Shown here: positions 16,101 to 23,739 of the stretch, piece after piece
Numbering within the stretch: position 1 is the stretch's first letter
Layout of the letters: each line of letters begins with the position of its first letter
Notes under the pieces: generated by a model
The model's input: the letters and a program-made list of their open reading frames with translations, nothing else
Database searches by the model: none
What the model was told of the DNA's origin: nothing
Assembly (NCBI RefSeq): GCF_014195485.1
Contig: NZ_JACIBU010000001.1
Span: forward strand, 186,001-250,000
From: Modestobacter versicolor
Lineage (GTDB): Bacteria > Actinomycetota > Actinomycetes > Mycobacteriales > Geodermatophilaceae
Length of the DNA stretch: 64,000 nucleotides
Direction of reading: 5' to 3'
Made by a program: the position numbers and the translations under genes

Positions 16101-17045
16101 GTGCTCCCCGCGAGCGCGATCGCGCTGGGTGTGCTGGCCGCCCTGCTGGCGTGGCCGGTGCCCGCGGCGCTCGCCCGCGCGGCCTGGCCCCGCCGCGATC
16201 CGCTGGTCGCGCTGGTCTGCTGGCAGGCGATCGGGCTGGCCGGCGGCCTGTCGATCATCGGTGCGCTGCTGGTGCACGGGCTCGCCCCGTGGGGCCACTC
16301 GCTGCCGGAGGCCTGGTGGCACTGGGTCAGCCGGCAGCCGGCGCAGGAGGCGGTGCGCGGGGACCACTGGGTCGCCCAGACCCTCGCCGCCGTGCTGGCC
16401 GTGGAGCTGCTGGGGGTGCTGGTGCTCTCCGGCGTCCGCACCGCCCGCACCCGGCGCCGGCACCGCGCGCTGCTGGAGCTGGTGGTGCGACCGGGGGTGG
16501 CGACGCCGGCCGCGGAGACGCTGCTGCTGGACCACCCCGCGCCGGTGGCCTTCTGCATCCCCGGCGTCCGGCCGCTGCTGGTGCTCTCCTCGGGGATGGT
16601 CGACGAGCTGGACGGCGCCCAGGTCGAGGCGGTCGTCGCCCACGAGCGGGCGCACCTCGCCGAGCACCACCACCTGCTGCTGCTGCCCTTCGTCGCCTGG
16701 CGCGCGGCTCTGCCGGTGCTCCCCGCCGCCGACCGCGCCCACGACGCGGTGCGCGACCTCGTCGAGATGCGCGCGGACGACGTGGCCCTGCGCTCGCTGT
16801 CCGGGCCCGACCCGCGCCGGACGCTGGCGGCGGCGATCGTCGCGGTCGCGGCCGGTGCCGGCGGTCAGCTGCCGGACGGCGCGCTGGCGGTCACCGGCGG
16901 TGCGGTCGCCGTCCGGGTGCGCCGGCTGCTCGCCCCGGCTGCGCCGCTGCCCGCCGCCGGGCGGTGGGCCGCGCTGACCTGCGCGCTCGCCCTGCTGCTG
17001 CTGCCCACCCTGCTGCTGGTGCTGCCCGCCCTCGTCCAGCTGTAG
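16101..17045 (+). CDS. M56-family membrane metallopeptidase (BlaR1/MecR1-like)
   Basis: 314 residues with about four membrane helices (two at the start, one near residues 90-110, one at the extreme C-terminus). The zinc-protease motif HERAH is at residues 181-185, within VEAVVAHERAHLAEHHHLLLLP. VEMRADDVAL further on supplies the third zinc ligand region. Unlike BlaR1 there is no extracellular penicillin-binding domain, so the inducing signal is unknown. By family analogy it would cleave the BlaI-type repressor encoded directly before it. The GTG is 2 bases after the repressor stop, so the two are probably cotranscribed. Confidence 0.85.
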   Translation: MLPASAIALGVLAALLAWPVPAALARAAWPRRDPLVALVCWQAIGLAGGLSIIGALLVHGLAPWGHSLPEAWWHWVSRQPAQEAVRGDHWVAQTLAAVLAVELLGVLVLSGVRTARTRRRHRALLELVVRPGVATPAAETLLLDHPAPVAFCIPGVRPLLVLSSGMVDELDGAQVEAVVAHERAHLAEHHHLLLLPFVAWRAALPVLPAADRAHDAVRDLVEMRADDVALRSLSGPDPRRTLAAAIVAVAAGAGGQLPDGALAVTGGAVAVRVRRLLAPAAPLPAAGRWAALTCALALLLLPTLLLVLPALVQL

Positions 17046-17071
17046 CCCCCGGGGTCGCCTAGCGTCGGGGG

Positions 17072-18010
17072 ATGGACGCAGCAGTTCTGCCCGAGCCCGG
17101 CACCCCCGTCTTCACCTCCTTCGACGAGCCGGCGGCCGGCCCCGGCCAGGTCGTGGTGGACGTGCGCGTGGCGGGGGTCAACCCGGTCGACGTCGCCACC
17201 GCCGCGGGCGCGTTCGTCACCCGGCCGCCGTTCCCCTCGGTCGCCGGGCGGGAGGGCGTGGGCACGGTCGAGGGCCGGCGGGTCTACTTCAACGGGTGCG
17301 TGGCGCCCTTCGGCGCGATGGCGCAGCGCACCGTCGTCCCGGCCGACTCGCTGCTCGACGTCCCCGAGCAGCTCGAGGACGGCCTGGCCGTGGCGATGGG
17401 TATCGCCGGGCTGGCCGCCTGGCTGCCGCTGCAGTGGCGGGCCCGCCTGCAGCCGGGGGAGACGGTGCTGGTGCTCGGCGCCAGCGGGGTGCTCGGCCAG
17501 ATCGCCGTCCAGGCCGCGAAGGTGCTCGGTGCCGGCCGGGTGGTGGCGGCCGCCCGGGACGCCGGCTCGCTGCAGCGGCTGGCCGACCTCGGCGCCGACG
17601 CCACGGTCGACCTCTCCGGCGAGCCGTCGGTGGCCGAGCTCGCGGAGCGGATCCGGACGGCGGCCGACGGCGGGGTCGACGTGACCATCGACCCGGTCTG
17701 GGGCGTACCCGCGCTGGCCGCGATGGGCGCCGCCCGGCGGGGCATGCGGCACGTGCAGATCGGCCACTCGGCGGCGGCGTCGGCCGAGCTGGCGGCGGGC
17801 GGGTTCAGGGAGTCGATGGTCGACCTGCTCGGTTACACGACCCGGCACGTGCCCCGCGACGTCGTGGCCGCGGGCTGGGTGGAGCTCACCGGCCACGCGG
17901 CGGCCGGCCGGATCGCGGTGGAGGTCGAGCGCGCGCCGCTGGCCGACGTCGCCCGGGTGTGGCAGCGGCAGGTGGCCTCGGCGCACCGCAAGCTGGTGCT
18001 GGTGCCCTGA
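17072..18010 (+). CDS. Zinc-independent MDR / quinone oxidoreductase-like protein
   Basis: 312 residues, medium-chain dehydrogenase/reductase fold. The N-terminal GroES-like domain has PGQVVVDVRVAGVNPVDVATAAG and FPSVAGREGVGTVEGRRVYF. The Rossmann domain begins at GETVLVLGASGVLGQIAVQAAKVLGA (about residue 129). Zinc-ligand cysteines of alcohol dehydrogenases are absent, which fits NADPH:quinone oxidoreductases and related enoyl reductases. Substrate unknown. The ATG lies 6 bases after TAGCGT (17060-17065), a leaderless-type start. It is followed by a strong hairpin shared with the convergent gene. Confidence 0.8.
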   Translation: MDAAVLPEPGTPVFTSFDEPAAGPGQVVVDVRVAGVNPVDVATAAGAFVTRPPFPSVAGREGVGTVEGRRVYFNGCVAPFGAMAQRTVVPADSLLDVPEQLEDGLAVAMGIAGLAAWLPLQWRARLQPGETVLVLGASGVLGQIAVQAAKVLGAGRVVAAARDAGSLQRLADLGADATVDLSGEPSVAELAERIRTAADGGVDVTIDPVWGVPALAAMGAARRGMRHVQIGHSAAASAELAAGGFRESMVDLLGYTTRHVPRDVVAAGWVELTGHAAAGRIAVEVERAPLADVARVWQRQVASAHRKLVLVP

Positions 18011-18020
18011 GGACGCCGAA

Positions 18021-18063
18021 CGGGCACCCGTCCGCAGGCGTGTGGCCTGCAGTCGGGTGCCCG
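18021..18063. terminator. Nested hairpin between convergent genes
   Basis: CGGGCACCCG (18021-18030) pairs perfectly with 18054-18063, and inside it GCAGGC (18034-18039) pairs with GCCTGC (18045-18050). There is no T-run, as is usual for high-GC actinobacteria. It sits 10 bases after the oxidoreductase stop and 40 bases from the stop of the minus-strand gene, so it could serve both. Confidence 0.7.
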
Positions 18064-18102
18064 TGCGGGGGGGAGGCGCGGCCGGTGCGGCCGTGCGGCG
18101 GA

Positions 18103-18612
18103 TCAGCGAGTGCGGTGCGCCTCGGTGGTCGTGGAGTCGTCCCAGTCGTCGTCGCCCTCGGGCTCCTTGGCCAGCAGGCCGGCCCCGACGGACCAGACGA
18201 TGCCGCCGAGCAGGCCGATCCAGGCGCCGATCTCGGTGGACAGGTCGGCGCCGCGCTCGAAGGCGCCCGGCACGTCGATGACGTAGCTCAGCGACAGCAG
18301 GACGGCGGCGATGCCGACGGCCATGGCGGTCAGCGACAGGCCACGGTGCTGGCGGCCCCGGGCGCGGTTGGCGGCGTACTGCAGGGCGACGGCCAGGCCG
18401 ACGCCCAGGAAGGCGACCAGCGGGATGGTCGTGTCGGTCTCGTAGCCGGAGCCGGAGGTGCTGTCTGCGCCCTCGGTGGACACCCAGTCCAGGAACGTCG
18501 CGATCAGGAAGACGACGACGCCGGCGGTGGCGACGTGCGCGCCCGTGGTGTTCGCCGGGCGGGTGTGCTCGAGTGTGCGACCGTGCGTGGAGTTGCGATC
18601 ACTTGTTGCCAT
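18103..18612 (-). CDS. Four-helix membrane protein of unknown function
   Basis: 169 residues. Hydrophobic segments at about 28-44, 66-82, 93-110 and 127-148 predict four membrane helices, with a polar N-terminus (MATSDRNSTHGRTLEHTRP) and an acidic C-terminal tail (EGDDDWDDSTTTEAH). No catalytic motif is visible. It begins 6 bases after the stop of the MerR-type regulator on the same strand, which suggests it may be the last gene of the hsp20-merR unit. I do not recognise the family. Confidence 0.7.
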   Translation of the reverse strand: MATSDRNSTHGRTLEHTRPANTTGAHVATAGVVVFLIATFLDWVSTEGADSTSGSGYETDTTIPLVAFLGVGLAVALQYAANRARGRQHRGLSLTAMAVGIAAVLLSLSYVIDVPGAFERGADLSTEIGAWIGLLGGIVWSVGAGLLAKEPEGDDDWDDSTTTEAHRTR

Positions 18613-18618
18613 GGCCGG

Positions 18619-19023
18619 TCAGTGCCCGGCGAGTGGATCTTCCACACGCTTTGGTGGGTTCTGTGACCCATCTGTCACTTGGCTGTGAGTGTTCGCCTGC
18701 TCACCGGCGACCGGATGACGGTCTCGGAGGGCCGCGTCGCGCTGGTCCCGGGCGTCGGCGAGGTCGTCCTCCAGCTGCACGATGACCTGGGCCGAGGCGA
18801 GGAGGTGGCCGTCGTCCAGCAGCACCCGGACCCGGGCGGCGAGCTGCAGCTGGTGCCGGGAGTAGCGGCGGTGGCCACCGGGGGAGCGGTGCGGGTGCAG
18901 CACGCCGCTGGAGTCCAGGCTGCGCAGGAAGGCGGCCTGCACGCCGAGCAGCTCGGCGGCCTGGCTCATGGTCAGCACCGGGTGGTCGGGGTCGTCCAGC
19001 GGCTGGAGCGGGTCGGTGGTCAT
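18619..19023 (-). CDS. MerR-family transcriptional regulator (HspR-like position)
   Basis: 134 residues. The N-terminal winged helix reads VLTMSQAAELLGVQAAFLRSLDSSGVLHPHRSPGGHRRYSRHQL, the standard MerR helix-turn-helix and wing with the GGHRRY motif. A helical region follows, then a polar C-terminal tail with no cysteine cluster, so it is not a metal sensor. It lies directly downstream of hsp20, an arrangement like heat-shock repressors of the HspR type. The ATG at 19023 is preceded by GGGAG; a longer reading frame upstream runs through a hairpin and is less likely. It may bind the CTCCAG/CTGGAG dyad upstream of hsp20. Confidence 0.82.
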   Translation of the reverse strand: MTTDPLQPLDDPDHPVLTMSQAAELLGVQAAFLRSLDSSGVLHPHRSPGGHRRYSRHQLQLAARVRVLLDDGHLLASAQVIVQLEDDLADARDQRDAALRDRHPVAGEQANTHSQVTDGSQNPPKRVEDPLAGH

Positions 19024-19043
19024 CTCGTCTCCCGGGAACGCGA

Positions 19044-19074
19044 GGAGGGGCGGGACCACCGGTCCCGCCCCTCC
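19044..19074 (-). terminator. Hairpin between hsp20 and the MerR gene (terminator or attenuator)
   Basis: A perfect 14-bp stem (19044-19057 with 19061-19074) with a 3-base loop lies 16 bases past the hsp20 stop and 20 bases before the MerR start. No T-run follows. It could terminate most hsp20 transcripts, letting only a fraction read into the regulator gene. Confidence 0.6.
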
Positions 19075-19090
19075 CTCGGGGTGGTGCTGA

Positions 19091-19576
19091 TCAGCTCTCG
19101 ACCGCGGGCTGCTGGCCCTCGATCGTGTGCGCCTCCACCGCGGCCGGGGTGTCCGCCCGGGTCACGGTGATCTTGCGGGCCTTCGCCTTCTCGGCGACCG
19201 GGATGCTCACGGTCAGCACGCCGTCGTGGTAGCTCGCCTCCAGCCGCTCGGTGTCCAGGCTGCGGCCCAGCACCAGCTGCCGGGTGTAGCTGCCGAACGG
19301 GCGCTCGGCGACCTGCCACTGCGCGCCCTCGATCTGCGGGACCGAGCGCTCGGCGCTGATGGTCAGCGTGGTGCCCTCGACCTGCAGGTCGATGGAGCCG
19401 GGGTCGACGCCGGGCAGGTCGAAGTGGGCGACGAAGTTGTCACCCACCCGGTAGGCGTCCATCGGCATCCCGGCCAGCGGGCGGGCGGTCGTCGTGCCCC
19501 CGCGGCCGGTGAGCTGGTCCAGCGCGCGCAGAGCAGCGGACGTGGCGGCGAACGGGTCGTTGGAAGTCAGCATCAT
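19091..19576 (-). CDS. Small heat-shock protein Hsp20 (alpha-crystallin domain)
   Basis: 161 residues, usual for an actinobacterial class of Hsp20. The alpha-crystallin domain runs from about residue 38 (MDAYRVGDNFVAHFDLPGVDPGSIDLQVEGTTLTISAER) to about 140, including the conserved GVLTVSIPVAE near its end and a KITV motif in the C-terminal extension. It is an ATP-independent holdase that forms oligomers and keeps unfolding proteins soluble in the cytoplasm. The ATG at 19576 is followed by a second ATG, either of which could be used. Upstream lies a promoter TTTACT-17-TAATCT overlapped by a perfect dyad, suggesting stress control by the MerR-type regulator that follows. Confidence 0.92.
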   Translation of the reverse strand: MMLTSNDPFAATSAALRALDQLTGRGGTTTARPLAGMPMDAYRVGDNFVAHFDLPGVDPGSIDLQVEGTTLTISAERSVPQIEGAQWQVAERPFGSYTRQLVLGRSLDTERLEASYHDGVLTVSIPVAEKAKARKITVTRADTPAAVEAHTIEGQQPAVES

Positions 19577-19640
19577 GGCTGCGGCCTCCGGGAGATCGTG
19601 CGGTGGTTCGGTGTCCAGTTGTCTGCCGCCCGAGGCGAAC

Positions 19641-19694
19641 CTCCAGCGGCAACTGGAGATTACCTCATCCGGCGTCTGGAGTAAACATCTCCAC
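19641..19694 (-). promoter_or_regulatory. hsp20 promoter with overlapping dyad operators
   Basis: On the minus strand -35 TTTACT (19685 down to 19680) and -10 TAATCT (19662 down to 19657) are 17 bases apart. A perfect dyad CTCCAG-N6-CTGGAG at 19641-19658 overlaps the -10. Further half-sites occur as CTGGAG at 19676-19681 and CTCCAC at 19689-19694, flanking the -35. This layout suits repression by a dimeric MerR-type protein. The known HspR site (HAIR, CTTGAG-based) is different, so the site would be specific to this regulator. Confidence 0.6.
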
Positions 19695-19724
19695 CGCAGA
19701 AATCTTCCAGTGACGCCTGCAGGT

Positions 19725-21119
19725 TCAGTACCGCCAGCGGACGGCCCGGGTGACCCCCTCCGGCGAGGTGCCCGCGAACAGCGCGATCTCGCCGCGGCGC
19801 ACCTCGACGATGGTGGTGGCGAGCTCGGTGCCGAACACCCCGGTCAGCTCGGTGTCGGACTCGAAGGCGCGGACCGCCTCCTCGAGGGAGGCCGGGAGCG
19901 CGGTGATGCCGGCCTCGCGGCGTCCCTCCTCGGACAGCGACCCGGGGTCGATGCCGACCGGGTCGGGCAGCGTCGCGCCGGCGCGCATCCCCGCCCGGCC
20001 GGCGGCGAGCAGCCCGGCCATCAGCAGGTACGGGTTCGCGGCGCCGTCGACGCACTTCACCTCGACGTTGGCCGCGGCCTGCCGGTGACCGCTCGGGCCG
20101 GTGACGAAGCGGACGGCGGCCTCGCGGTTCTCCAGCCCCCAGACGGCGAACGCCCCCGCCCAGTGCGAGGGCACCAGCCGCAGGTAGGAGGCGACGCTCG
20201 GGGCGCCGATCGCCAGCAGCCCGGGCAGGTGCTCGAGCAGGCCGGCGGTGAACGCCTCGCCCTCGGCGGTCAGCCCGAAGGTGCCCGGCCCGCCGCTCAT
20301 CAGGTTCTGCCCGTCCCGCCACACCGACAGGTGCACGTGCCCGCCGTTGCCCACGCCGTCGGCGGTGACCTTGGGGGAGAAGGAGGCCCGCAGCCCGTGC
20401 TCCATGCTGACGGCGGTGATCGTGTGCCGCACCAGCAGCGCGGTGTCCGCGGCGGCCACCGGGTCCTGCGCGGCGACGGAGACCTCCAGCTGCCCGGCGG
20501 CGTACTCGGGGTGGAACTGGTCGACGGCGACGCCCTGGTCGGCCAGCGCCTGGAGCAGGTCGCGGGCGTAGTCGGAGACCTCGACGTGCCGGGTCATGCC
20601 GTAGGCCGGGCCGGCCAGGGCGGGGACGAAGGCGTCCGGGTCGGCGCCCTCGGGCAGGCTGCCGACCCCGAGCGCCCACTCGACCTCGACCGCCGCCTTG
20701 AGGGTCAGCCCCTCGTCGGCGTACCCGCCGACCAGCCGGCGCAGCAGCGAGCGCGAGCACTGCACGTGCGGTTCGCCGTCCTGGGTGTACCGGTCGACCG
20801 GCGCCCAGGCCCAGCCGGGCTGGCCGGCCAGCACCGTCAGCCGGGAGAGGTCGGGGTGCAGCCGCAGGTCGCCGATCGCGCTGCCGGCGTAGCTGCCGGC
20901 CACGATCGAGTCGTCGACCAGGAAGCCGTCGAAGACCGGGCTCATCCCCACGCCCCACTGGGCCGCGCCGGGCAGCCTCGCCAGCGGCACGGACTTCACC
21001 CGGGTGATCCCGCTGGTGTCGACCCAGGGCAGGACGACGCCGACCACCCCGGCCTCGGCCAGCTCACCCAGCACCGCCTCGGCCGCGGCCCGTCGCTCGT
21101 CCCGCTCGTGCAGCTCCAT
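19725..21119 (-). CDS. Glutamine-synthetase-like gamma-glutamyl-amine ligase
   Basis: 464 residues, type-I glutamine synthetase fold. GS features: the N-terminal beta-grasp (VVGVVLPWVDTSGITRVKSVPL), ATP-site stretch VEVEWALG, the NGGHVHLSVWRDGQNL loop (GS substrate/metal region), REAAVRFVTG and DGAANPYLLMAGLLAAG. It lacks the adenylylation-site context of GlnA and is closer to GlnA3/GlnA4, PuuA and the FluG C-terminal domain, which join glutamate to polyamines or ethanolamine. The exact amine cannot be read. It is divergent from an APC permease, which suggests uptake and gamma-glutamylation of the same amine. The ATG at 21119 has GGAGG 5 bases upstream. It ends 25 bases beyond the hsp20 -35 region. 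Confidence 0.8.
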   Translation of the reverse strand: MELHERDERRAAAEAVLGELAEAGVVGVVLPWVDTSGITRVKSVPLARLPGAAQWGVGMSPVFDGFLVDDSIVAGSYAGSAIGDLRLHPDLSRLTVLAGQPGWAWAPVDRYTQDGEPHVQCSRSLLRRLVGGYADEGLTLKAAVEVEWALGVGSLPEGADPDAFVPALAGPAYGMTRHVEVSDYARDLLQALADQGVAVDQFHPEYAAGQLEVSVAAQDPVAAADTALLVRHTITAVSMEHGLRASFSPKVTADGVGNGGHVHLSVWRDGQNLMSGGPGTFGLTAEGEAFTAGLLEHLPGLLAIGAPSVASYLRLVPSHWAGAFAVWGLENREAAVRFVTGPSGHRQAAANVEVKCVDGAANPYLLMAGLLAAGRAGMRAGATLPDPVGIDPGSLSEEGRREAGITALPASLEEAVRAFESDTELTGVFGTELATTIVEVRRGEIALFAGTSPEGVTRAVRWRY

Positions 21120-21262
21120 CGGTGCCTCCGTGTCTCCTCGCTCCGGCCGCGCGCCGCCCCGGGTCCGTGCCCAGCCTCGCGGGGGCGGTGTCACCGTCAG
21201 GTGAAGAGTGCATGACGACCTCCCCCGGAGGCCCCGGGCCGGGCACACTCTCGCCACGCGCC

Positions 21263-21277
21263 GTTGCCCGGCGCAAC
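21263..21277. promoter_or_regulatory. Small dyad in the divergent GS-like/APC promoter region
   Basis: GTTGC-CCGGC-GCAAC is a perfect dyad 23 bases before the permease ATG, inside the 181-bp gap between two divergent genes. It could be an operator or a mRNA hairpin close to the ribosome site. A similar GTTGC/GCAAC pair occurs upstream of sigB (54405-54415). Confidence 0.3.
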
Positions 21278-21300
21278 CGGTGAGCCCGAGGAGCGCTCCG

Positions 21301-22881
21301 ATGGCCGTCTCGACCCCCCGTCCCGACGGGGCCACCAGCAGCCAGCAGCCCACGTCCGGCGGCCTGACCCGGTCGCTGTCGGTCTGGCAGGCGGTCGGTC
21401 TCTCGGTCGCGCTGATGGCACCGTCCATGGCGGCCAACATCAACCCGCAGGGCACCGCGGGCACCGTCGGCCGTGCCGTCCCGCTGGCCTTCCTGCTCGC
21501 CGCGATCGGCGTGCTGCTGGTGGCCTACGGCTTCGTCCGGCTGTGCCAGTACTTCCACCACGCCGGCTCGGTCTACGCCTTCGTCGGCGCGACGCTGGGC
21601 CCCCGCGCGGGGCTGGTCTCCGGCTTCGGGCTGCTCGGCACCTACTGCTTCTACGGCGTGGTCACCTCCAGCGCGACCGGCATCTTCGGCACCGCGTTCC
21701 TGCAGGAGGTCGGCATCTGGCCGAGCCCGCCGTCGTGGGCGCCCTTCCTGCTCGCCGGCGTCGCCCTCGTCGCCGCGCTGGCGCTGACCATCGTGCCGGC
21801 CCGGCGCGGCACGTCGGTGCTGCTCACCGTCGAGGGCCTGACCATCGCGCTCATCCTGGTGATCAGCGCGATCGTGCTGGTGCGGCTGGTGTCGGGCAAC
21901 GTCCCCGCCGGCGCCCCCTCGCCGGACGCCGGTTTCACCCTCGACGTCTTCACCGTCGCCCCCGGCACCGAGCTGTCCGCGGTGTTCCTGGGCGTGGTCT
22001 TCGGGTTCCTCTCCTTCGCCGGCTTCGAGGCCGCGGCGACCCTCGGCGAGGAGGCCCGCAACCCCCGCAAGGACATCCCGCGGGCGATCCTCGGCACGGC
22101 GGTCTTCGGCGGCGTCTACTTCGTGGTGGTCACCGCGATCGAGATGATGGCCTTCGGCACCGACGAGGCCGGGGTGGCCGCGTTCGCCTCCTCCCCGTCG
22201 CTGCTCGGCGACCTGGGCAGCAGCTACATCGCCGGCTGGGTGGGCGACCTGATCACCCTCGGCGCGGCGATCAGCGCGTTCGGCTGCTGCCTGGCCTGCG
22301 TGGTCGGCGCCTCCAGGCTCACCTACGCCTTCGCCCGGGACACCCGCCGCGACCCCGCGCGCGCCAGCGGTCTGGCCGCCACCACCCCGGCCGGCACCCC
22401 GGCGGTCGCGGCGATCGCCGTCACCGCGGTCATGGCGCTGGTCCAGGTGGTGTGCGCGGTCGGATTCGACGCGGAGGCCTTCGACACCTTCCTGTGGTCG
22501 GGCACCATCGGCACGCTGATCCTGCTGGTCGCCTACCTGCTGACCACGGTCGGCGCGATCCGCCTGGTCTTCATCCAGCGCCGGATGCCGGCGGTGCCGA
22601 GGTGGCAGGTGGTCGTCCCGGTGCTGGCTCTCGTCGTGCTCGGCTACACGATCTACCGGAACGTGGCGCCCTACCCCGCCCACGAGGACGGGCCGGCGTT
22701 CTGGTTCCCGATCGTCGCCGGGGGCTGGCTGCTGGTGGGGCTGGTGGCGGTGCTGGTGGCCCCGGCGATGGCCCAGCGGGCCGGGGCCGCGCTGACCGCT
22801 GCCGAGCTGGGCGCCCGCGAGGAGGAGCAGCTCGCCGAGGGTCAGGCCCCGCGGGACTCCGCCACCCGGCGCATCCAGTAG
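21301..22881 (+). CDS. APC-superfamily amine/amino-acid permease
   Basis: 526 residues, about 12 to 14 hydrophobic segments. After a polar N-terminus comes SVWQAVGLSVALMAPSMAANINPQGTAG, the unwound first helix of APC carriers, then FVRLCQYFHHAGSVYAFVG and FGFLSFAGFEAAATLGEEARNPRKDIPRAI (the conserved segment after helix 6). It probably imports an amine or amino acid across the cytoplasmic membrane. The ATG has GAGGAG 7 bases upstream. It is divergent from the glutamine-synthetase-like ligase, and its last 40 bases overlap the convergent proline dehydrogenase gene. Confidence 0.85.
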   Translation: MAVSTPRPDGATSSQQPTSGGLTRSLSVWQAVGLSVALMAPSMAANINPQGTAGTVGRAVPLAFLLAAIGVLLVAYGFVRLCQYFHHAGSVYAFVGATLGPRAGLVSGFGLLGTYCFYGVVTSSATGIFGTAFLQEVGIWPSPPSWAPFLLAGVALVAALALTIVPARRGTSVLLTVEGLTIALILVISAIVLVRLVSGNVPAGAPSPDAGFTLDVFTVAPGTELSAVFLGVVFGFLSFAGFEAAATLGEEARNPRKDIPRAILGTAVFGGVYFVVVTAIEMMAFGTDEAGVAAFASSPSLLGDLGSSYIAGWVGDLITLGAAISAFGCCLACVVGASRLTYAFARDTRRDPARASGLAATTPAGTPAVAAIAVTAVMALVQVVCAVGFDAEAFDTFLWSGTIGTLILLVAYLLTTVGAIRLVFIQRRMPAVPRWQVVVPVLALVVLGYTIYRNVAPYPAHEDGPAFWFPIVAGGWLLVGLVAVLVAPAMAQRAGAALTAAELGAREEEQLAEGQAPRDSATRRIQ

Positions 22882-23711
22882 CGGAACCAGGCCGGGCCGT
22901 AGGGCAGGTACACCCGGGTCGGCACGCCGCGGTCGCGCAGCTCGTCGAGCACCTCCGGCCGCACGCCGAACAGGTGCTCGACCGGCACGGTGCCGACGGC
23001 CATCAGCAGCGCCTCGCGGAGCCGGCCGTCGTGGGTGGCCATCGACCAGGGCGCTCCGGTCTCGGCCAGCCGGGCGCCCAGCCGGAGGAACGCCAGGTCG
23101 GTCGGCTCGCCGTGCGGGTACGCGCCGGCGGCCTCGAGGTAGGCGCCCTTGACCAGCCGCACGTGCACCCCGGCGGCGGTCAGCGCGGGGAGGTCGTCGG
23201 GGGTGCGCCGCAGGTTGGCCTGCAGGGTGCCGGCCAGCCGGTGCGCCAGCCCCCGCCCGGCCACCTCGAGCAGGCAGCCCTGGACGGCGTCGGTGCGGCC
23301 GGCGTCCTCGGCGCCCACCTGCAGCCGCCTCCCGGGGGGCAGCGCGGCGGCGACCGCGGCGAGCCGGTCCGCCGCACCGGCGGGGTCGACGTCCAGGGCG
23401 AGGTGGCTGAGGTCGATCGAGAGCCACACGTCGCCGGCCGGGAGCTCGGCGGCCAGCTCCAGGTAGTCGTCGCGCACCCGGTCGGCCTCGGCGGGGTCGT
23501 CGACGAGCTCGCCGAAGAGGTCCACGCTCACCCCGTGCCCCTGGGCGAGCAGCCCGGCCGTGGCCTGCACCGCCTCGGGCCGGGTGCGGCCGGCGACGTA
23601 GCGCGAGGCCGCCCGCCAGGCACGGGCCTCACCGCCCGGGGCGGCCGTGACCAGCTGCTCCCAGCGCCGGCTGGTGGCGAGGCGGAACAGCAGCGCGCGG
23701 TCGACGGTCAC
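22842..23711 (-). CDS. Proline dehydrogenase (monofunctional)
   Basis: 289 residues, the usual size of a stand-alone PRODH barrel. It oxidises L-proline to pyrroline-5-carboxylate with FAD and passes electrons to the quinone pool. Hallmarks are VSVDLFGE near residue 60, LSIDLSHLALD, LQANLRRTPDDL, VRLVKGAYLE with the substrate lysine, ATHDGRL, EHLFGVRP, and the C-terminal RVYLPYGPAWFRYWMRRVAE with the proline-binding Tyr and two Arg. The GTG is 7 bases from CAGGCT on the minus strand. No P5C dehydrogenase is adjacent. It overlaps the end of the APC permease by 40 bases in convergent orientation, so the two transcripts are antisense there. Confidence 0.9.
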   Translation of the reverse strand: MTVDRALLFRLATSRRWEQLVTAAPGGEARAWRAASRYVAGRTRPEAVQATAGLLAQGHGVSVDLFGELVDDPAEADRVRDDYLELAAELPAGDVWLSIDLSHLALDVDPAGAADRLAAVAAALPPGRRLQVGAEDAGRTDAVQGCLLEVAGRGLAHRLAGTLQANLRRTPDDLPALTAAGVHVRLVKGAYLEAAGAYPHGEPTDLAFLRLGARLAETGAPWSMATHDGRLREALLMAVGTVPVEHLFGVRPEVLDELRDRGVPTRVYLPYGPAWFRYWMRRVAESRGA

Positions 23712-23739
23712 CCGGTGCAGCCTGCCAGGCCCGCGGCGC

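Noticed and set aside
9654-16742. Very long open frames on either strand through cydA-cydB and other genes
   Set aside because: At this GC content non-coding frames stay open for kilobases. The real cyd genes, with membrane helices and family motifs, occupy the frames given; the rest are Arg/Pro/Ala-rich shadows.
18021-18063. Inverted repeat as a mobile-element end
   Set aside because: It lies between convergent genes, has a short loop and nested stem, and is best explained as a terminator. No direct repeats flank it.
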